Assembly: GCF_900605495.1 (NCBI RefSeq)
Contig: NZ_LR027603.1
Span: 124,001-188,000, forward strand
DNA length: 64,000 bases
Source of the DNA: Bacilliculturomica massiliensis
Lineage (GTDB): Bacteria > Bacillota > Clostridia > Peptostreptococcales > Anaerovoracaceae
Direction: 5' to 3'
Of this stretch, positions 59,901-64,000 are shown in pieces (the first letter of the stretch is position 1; every line of letters starts with the position of its first letter). The translations under genes and the position numbers were made by a program. Below the pieces are notes generated by a model. It saw nothing but the letters and a program-made list of their open reading frames with translations. It had not been told where the DNA came from and did no database searches.

Positions 59901-61146
59901 TGATCTTCACAGCAAAAATATCATTTTCATGCCGGATGTCCAGCGCCCCATGGTATTTTTCCACAGTCTTTCTGACGGAAGAAAGGCCGATCCCGTGACC
60001 CGCTTTCTGTTTCTTCGTGGTCTCCAGCTTACCATCCAGCCAATAGCTTGGACCCGTATACGTATTTTCTATTCGGATGAGCAGCAGATTGCTGGTCAGG
60101 TAGATCTCCACCCAGAGCTTTCTTACCCTGCTTTCCTCCAATGCCCGCAGCGCGTTATCCAGCAGATTCCCAAGGATAATATTCAGATCCAGATCAGATA
60201 TGCCGAACTCGCAGGGAACATTCACGTCCACGTGGAGTTCCGTATTCAATCGAGCCGCGTCGCGCAGTTTCATATTTACGATACCGTCCAGCACCACATT
60301 TCCGCTCTGCACGAATTCATCGCTGCTTTTGAGAGACTCATCCATATCATTGAGATAGTCCGTCAGCTGATCGATGTTCTTATTTTCAGCCAGTATTCGG
60401 AGAGCGATGATGTGATTTTTCAGATCATGACGCAGCCGTTCCACCCGCTCATCCGCGCTTTTCTGAAGCCGCAGCTGATTTTCATAGGCTTCCGCCTGCC
60501 TCTTCTGCAGTTCCAGCTCATAGGCTTTCCTGTAAGCCCCGGTCAGATGATCCAGCAGATAAAAAATGACCGCGTTCATAAGCAATATTCCCGCGATGGC
60601 AAAGGCGGACCACAACACATGAGGATTGTCGTCCAATACGATACCCTCTACGTAGATACTGACCAGCGGCATAAAGATCGTACTGATCCAGCTGGCCGCA
60701 GGTACGTGGTATCCGTCTTTCAAGTCTTCCAGCCGCTCCAGGATCATCACCAGAGAAAAAAGGAGCATGTTGGGAACCACAATGCCCAGAGACGGGTTAT
60801 TTACATGAAAGACAACGATCATCAGCCGATATACGGCCGTCTCACAGATCAGGCTGACAAGACAGATCAGTCCCGCCGCCCGCAGCCTTCTGCCCATCCC
60901 GTCCCGATATAAAAATGTAAGCGCGAAAGTCAGCGCAAGATTCAAAGTCACATTCATATACAGCGAATGGAAACACAGATACGCCCCGCTGAGCAAGATA
61001 AAATAGGCGAGGTAGGCCGCCGCTATCCTCCCCCCTCCGCGCCGTGAAGGTCCGAAATACAGACGAAGGAAACGATAGATCACATAGACCCGAAACGAAT
61101 TACCGGCAAGATAAAGCACCAGATCTGCGTAGAATCTGTCCGGCAT
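59839..61146 (-). CDS. AgrC-like GHKL sensor histidine kinase
   Basis: A 435-aa membrane kinase. Residues 1-205 hold about six helices, the usual peptide-sensing part of AgrC/ComD-type proteins. A coiled-coil linker is followed by the His box (RLRHDLKNHIIALRILAEN), N box (LDLNIILGNLLDNALRALEE) and G box (GHGIGLSSVRKTVEKYHG). It starts 4 bp after the response-regulator stop with AAGGAGG, so the two are one operon. No AgrB protease or AgrD peptide gene was found beside it. Confidence 0.92.
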   Translation of the reverse strand: MPDRFYADLVLYLAGNSFRVYVIYRFLRLYFGPSRRGGGRIAAAYLAYFILLSGAYLCFHSLYMNVTLNLALTFALTFLYRDGMGRRLRAAGLICLVSLICETAVYRLMIVVFHVNNPSLGIVVPNMLLFSLVMILERLEDLKDGYHVPAASWISTIFMPLVSIYVEGIVLDDNPHVLWSAFAIAGILLMNAVIFYLLDHLTGAYRKAYELELQKRQAEAYENQLRLQKSADERVERLRHDLKNHIIALRILAENKNIDQLTDYLNDMDESLKSSDEFVQSGNVVLDGIVNMKLRDAARLNTELHVDVNVPCEFGISDLDLNIILGNLLDNALRALEESRVRKLWVEIYLTSNLLLIRIENTYTGPSYWLDGKLETTKKQKAGHGIGLSSVRKTVEKYHGALDIRHENDIFAVKIIIYLNQSERQTGTQEREKRR

Positions 61147-61150
61147 GCTA

Positions 61151-61876
61151 TTACCTCCTTCTGAGAAGTGCTTCCCTCACAGCCTTTCGGTAAGGCTGAC
61201 TGATGGGCAGCGCGACCTGATTGATCAGTGTCACTTGATTATATTCGTAAGCCCTCACGTACAGGTGATGGATCAGATACGACTGATGGATCTGTATGAA
61301 ATCTTCTCCTGCCAGATCCCGCGCCACCTGGGTCAGTTTTCCATAAAATAACGCTTCCGTGTCCGCCGGCTCCGACGCGGTCACCAGTCTGATCTTCCGC
61401 CCTCTGCTTTCAAAGTACATAATTTTGCTTAGAGGGATCCGGTAATGTTCCTTACCCATGTCATATTCAAAAAAGCGTCTTCTGCGGCCGGAAAGTTCTC
61501 TGGCCTTTTCCGTCACGTCAAAGACTTTTTTCTCATCCAGAGGCTTCAGCAGAAAATGCAGGGGCCTGACCTCAAACAGTTCCATGGCATAGCCCTGCTT
61601 GGCTGAGATGTACACGATCTGTATTCCCTCGTCCCGAAGTTCCTCCCGGATCATGCGGCCCACATCAACGCCGGAAAGAAGCTTCAGCTCGATATCCAAA
61701 AAGATCAGGTCGGGGCCCGATGCCCCGGAGGATGAGATGGCCTGGTAAAGTGTTTCCCCGCTGTAAAACACATTGACTTCCAGTTCAACGCCATTCTGCG
61801 CCCCATATCTCTCCATCATCTTTTCCAATTGAACGCACACCTGCGGTTCATCGTCGCATACAGCAATATGGAACAT
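61151..61876 (-). CDS. LytTR-type response regulator (AgrA-like)
   Basis: A 241-aa protein. Residues 1-120 form the receiver with acidic pair IAVCDDEPQV, the phospho-Asp in PDLIFLDIELKLLSG and Lys in LLKPLDEKKV. Residues about 135-240 form the LytTR DNA-binding domain (RIPLSKIMYFESRGRKIRLV, FIQIHQSYLIHHLYVRAYEY). AAGGAG precedes ATG 61876. It is paired with the kinase encoded directly downstream. Confidence 0.94.
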   Translation of the reverse strand: MFHIAVCDDEPQVCVQLEKMMERYGAQNGVELEVNVFYSGETLYQAISSSGASGPDLIFLDIELKLLSGVDVGRMIREELRDEGIQIVYISAKQGYAMELFEVRPLHFLLKPLDEKKVFDVTEKARELSGRRRRFFEYDMGKEHYRIPLSKIMYFESRGRKIRLVTASEPADTEALFYGKLTQVARDLAGEDFIQIHQSYLIHHLYVRAYEYNQVTLINQVALPISQPYRKAVREALLRRR

Positions 61877-61925
61877 AGCCGTACTCCTTTTCCATTTGAT
61901 GCCTTAACTTATCTATGTATGAGAA

Positions 61926-61954
61926 ATTATACCGTACAATTCAGTTAAAATCCA
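61926..61954 (-). promoter_or_regulatory. Promoter of the two-component operon
   Basis: On the minus strand TATAAT (61931-61926) is preceded by TGGATT (61954-61949) at 17 bp. Confidence 0.55.
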
Positions 61955-62012
61955 CTTCCCCCGTTTACTTTCAGGCCTGTCCCACGGGAGTGTCTTTACG
62001 TCGGGCGCTCAC

Positions 62013-62047
62013 AAAAAATTACCCTCTACTGCTGTCATAGAGGGTAA
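62013..62047 (-). terminator. Terminator of the cob operon
   Basis: TTACCCTCTA (62019-62028) and TAGAGGGTAA (62038-62047) form a 10-bp stem. On the minus strand it ends in a run of T, 70 bp after cobS. Confidence 0.85.
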
Positions 62048-62119
62048 GCCTTCCTGATAGCGCGATCGCCTTCCCCCACGGCTCTAAGCCGGCGGGACGC
62101 CCTGGGATCACCGGATCAG

Positions 62120-62996
62120 CTAAATATTATTCAGCAGGTACACTGCAAACACAAACACCATCTGGGAAGTCTCGCAGACCATGCCCATCGTATCGCCGGT
62201 AATGCCGCCCAAAACCTTTTTCAGATACCCGGTCAGGAGGGAAACAGAGCCCATTCCCGCGATGACAGCGACCAGATTGATCCCTGCGGCAGCCGTGGCC
62301 GGTCCGAAGGTCTCTCCGAACAGAGACAGCCCCATGGCCGACAGAAATCCGGCGCCGTCGGCGTCGGCCGCCAGAGCTCCCGGCTTCAGAGCGCCGCTGG
62401 CCAGCACCCAGCACCTCGCCGCCGCAGGCCGCCACTGCGAACGGCACGGCCAGCGACACGATGATCGGCAGCAGCAGCGCGATGGCGTACTCCCTTTTTC
62501 CCACATTGTCCACCAGCAGCTTTCCCATGCCCGCCGGCCGTATATAATCGGCGTGATAGGCGGAAATAAGGGGCGCGCTTTTGCCCACCATAGGCAGAAG
62601 GATCAGCGCCTCATAGGGCAGATACTGGTACATCACCATGTAAAACACGAAAAAAAACAGCATAGCCAGCACACCGAAAGAGCCGATCCGGCTGTCCTTC
62701 ATGATCTCCAGCATACGTTCCCGCTCTCTTCCGCTGAATATACCGTCGCAGGTATCGGCCAGTCCGTCCAGATGCAGCCCCCCTGTGATGAAGATATATC
62801 CTCCCAGCAGGATCATGGCTACCACCGGCGGATGGAAAAGAAAATGGAAAAAGGACAGCGCGTACAGCAGCAGTCCCATGATGATCCCTACAAACGGGAT
62901 CATCGGCAGTCCCCTGACATACCGCTCCTCCGTGTATTTCACCCTCGGCACGGGCAGCCGCGTAAAAAATGACAGCATCAGAAAAAACGTCTTCAT
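62120..62996 (-). pseudogene. cobS: Adenosylcobinamide-GDP ribazoletransferase, frameshifted
   Basis: CobS is an inner-membrane enzyme that joins alpha-ribazole to adenosylcobinamide-GDP. Reading from ATG 62996 (GGAGGGAAGGGA upstream), residues about 1-200 are clearly CobS (MLSFFTRLPVPRVKY, GGLHLDGLADTCDGIFSGRE). Near 62400-62440 this frame turns into Arg-rich nonsense (GAGQRRSEAG...). From there the neighbouring frame carries the missing C-terminus (FGPATAAAGINLVAVIAGMG, GITGDTMGMVCETSQMVFVF) to a stop at 62120. A single-base indel, real or a sequencing error, explains this. Confidence 0.88.
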
Positions 62997-63063
62997 TCTT
63001 CCCTTCCCTCCGGAAATCCCCTTGCACTGGCCGGCATACCGCCTGTCATAGACGGCTTTCGTT

Positions 63064-63660
63064 CTACAGCGACTCCTCACGGACCTTCTCTGCCAGAGCC
63101 TTGACCTCCAGCGGAATACCAGACACCAGAAAGTAGACCCGGTCCGCCGACGCGGCCACGGTCTGATTGGCCCGTCCGAGAATATCTCTGTAATATCGGG
63201 ACGAACGCTCCGCAGGCACCAGACCCATTCCCACCTCGTTGGTCACGGCGATGAGCGTCTTGCCGTCCTCCCTGGCCATGGCCATAAGGCAGGAAAGCTC
63301 CTCCAGCATGCGCTGTTCCACAGTCTGCATCTCCGCGGTCTCACAGACGTCCCAGTCGCTGATCGTATGAAACATGATATTGTTCAGCATAAAACCCAGG
63401 CAGTCGATCAATACCGCCTGACACTGGGCGTACGCAGGTTCTTCCCGCAGCTTGGCAAAGTTCCAAAAGCCCTCCCACGTGCTCCACGCGGATGGGCGCT
63501 GGGCCCTGTGCTTTTTTACCCGCTCCGCCATCTCCGCGTCGCAGACCGCCGCGGTGGCCACGTAGAGCACTTTATCCCCGCCGGCCTCCTTCGCCAGTTT
63601 TTCAGCCAGCGTGCTCTTTCCGCTCCTGGCTCCCCCGGTGCACAGTATGATCTCACTCAT
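63064..63660 (-). CDS. cobU: Adenosylcobinamide kinase / guanylyltransferase
   Basis: A 198-aa protein starting at ATG 63660, which overlaps the cobT stop. P-loop CTGGARSGKSTLAEKLA, the following VLYVATAAVCDAEM, HRAQRPSAWSTWE (His for GMP attachment) and VTNEVGMGLVPAERSSRYYR are the CobU hallmarks. It activates adenosylcobinamide to the GDP form used by CobS. The spacing to cobS is 67 bp. Confidence 0.96.
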   Translation of the reverse strand: MSEIILCTGGARSGKSTLAEKLAKEAGGDKVLYVATAAVCDAEMAERVKKHRAQRPSAWSTWEGFWNFAKLREEPAYAQCQAVLIDCLGFMLNNIMFHTISDWDVCETAEMQTVEQRMLEELSCLMAMAREDGKTLIAVTNEVGMGLVPAERSSRYYRDILGRANQTVAASADRVYFLVSGIPLEVKALAEKVREESL

Positions 63661-64000
63661 CCGTCTCTGCCTCTTTTTCCTGGCGGATATCGATGCGGTA
63701 GGACTGGTCGTACTTAATGTCCTCAAACGTTGCCATATTTCTCATCATAGCGCAGGCCGCGCCGATAATGTTGAAGGCCAGCGTGCAGCCCGTTCCCTCG
63801 CCCAGACGCATATCCATGTCCAGCATGGGTTCAATGCCAAGTTCCCGGCAGATCAGGTCGTAAGCCGGTTCGATAGAACGGTGCGATGAGAACAGATAGT
63901 CCTTTACCAGCGGATTGATCCTGCAGGCGGCAAGAGCCGCCAGAGCGGAGATGACACCGTCGATGACGATGGGAAGACGGTAATAGGCCGCCGCCAGAAA
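63653..64000 (-). CDS. cobT: Nicotinate-nucleotide-DMB phosphoribosyltransferase, C-terminal part
   Basis: The window edge cuts this gene; the last 115 codons are present. The translation FLAAAYYRLPIVIDGVISAL, AACRINPLVKDYLFSSHRS and DMRLGEGTGCTLAFNIIGAA (with the catalytic Glu in LGEGTG) is typical of CobT, which makes alpha-ribazole phosphate. Its stop overlaps the cobU start, so cobT-cobU-cobS form one operon for the nucleotide loop of cobalamin. Confidence 0.94.
   Translation of the reverse strand, partial: FLAAAYYRLPIVIDGVISALAALAACRINPLVKDYLFSSHRSIEPAYDLICRELGIEPMLDMDMRLGEGTGCTLAFNIIGAACAMMRNMATFEDIKYDQSYRIDIRQEKEAETDE

Overview
The window reads as chromosomal DNA of a moderately GC-rich, anaerobic, amino-acid-fermenting member of the Clostridia (Firmicutes). 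The signs are Gram-positive style AAGGAGG ribosome binding sites with several TTG starts, a glycine/sarcosine/betaine-reductase-like selenoprotein, butyrate kinase, acetyl-pathway lysine/DAP genes behind an L-box riboswitch, LytTR/GHKL two-component genes, DUF1667/GlpA-type oxidoreductases and cobalamin assembly genes. I cannot name a genus. The code is standard bacterial (many genes end in TGA), with one clear UGA-selenocysteine.

Layout. 1-6376: a palindromic repeat, an Lrp regulator, tadA, membrane proteins and an XRE regulator with a membrane partner. 6457-13718: tRNA-Arg(CCT), a double-HTH MerR regulator with an ABC-2 exporter, then a tight four-gene operon (membrane-anchored protein, NMNAT-like nucleotidyltransferase, tandem ATP-grasp/phospho-His enzyme, family II pyrophosphatase-like DHH protein). 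13719-14759: repeat-rich gap ending in a probable sigma-54 promoter. 14760-21957: TAXI-TRAP transporter, a Grd-type component B pair (the second a selenoprotein) and a sigma-54 activator. 22108-38568: YjiH-type transporter, a 1111-aa hybrid kinase, buk, ferritin, MBL hydrolase, a NifX-like/DUF134 pair, Na/Pi cotransporter, orphan amino-acid ABC genes, AraC and an EamA gene broken by TGA. 38697-47632: seven-gene operon (GlpK-like kinase, two FAD oxidoreductases, DUF1667, TRAP DctP/Q/M) facing a DeoR regulator. 48058-53583: pyrG, a candidate small RNA/attenuator, SDR, a second repeat island, alr. 53710-58450: aminotransferase, L-box riboswitch, dapA-dapB-dapH. 58451-64000: a DeoR regulator, an AgrC/AgrA-like pair, and cobT-cobU-cobS with cobS frameshifted.

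Two gene sets stand out. First, 9434-13718 looks like an uncharacterised nucleotide or phosphotransfer pathway: a PPi-releasing adenylyltransferase fold, an ATP-dependent dikinase-like protein with two ATP-grasp-like modules, and a pyrophosphatase relative that has lost two usual metal ligands, all behind a membrane-anchored protein. Second, 14597-21957 looks like an inducible reductive-deamination route in which a TAXI-TRAP importer feeds a Grd component B of unknown substrate under a sigma-54 activator. The second gene is a selenoprotein that stop-codon-based annotation would cut at residue 360.

The non-coding DNA is also structured. A ~90-bp unit made of two nested palindromes occurs at 55-170 and in tandem at 52033-52232, with changed but still paired stems. 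A separate ~148-bp element occurs at 13902-14050 and 51769-51916 with its conserved boxes at nearly the same offsets. All calls come from reading the sequence and from family knowledge; no database search was run.
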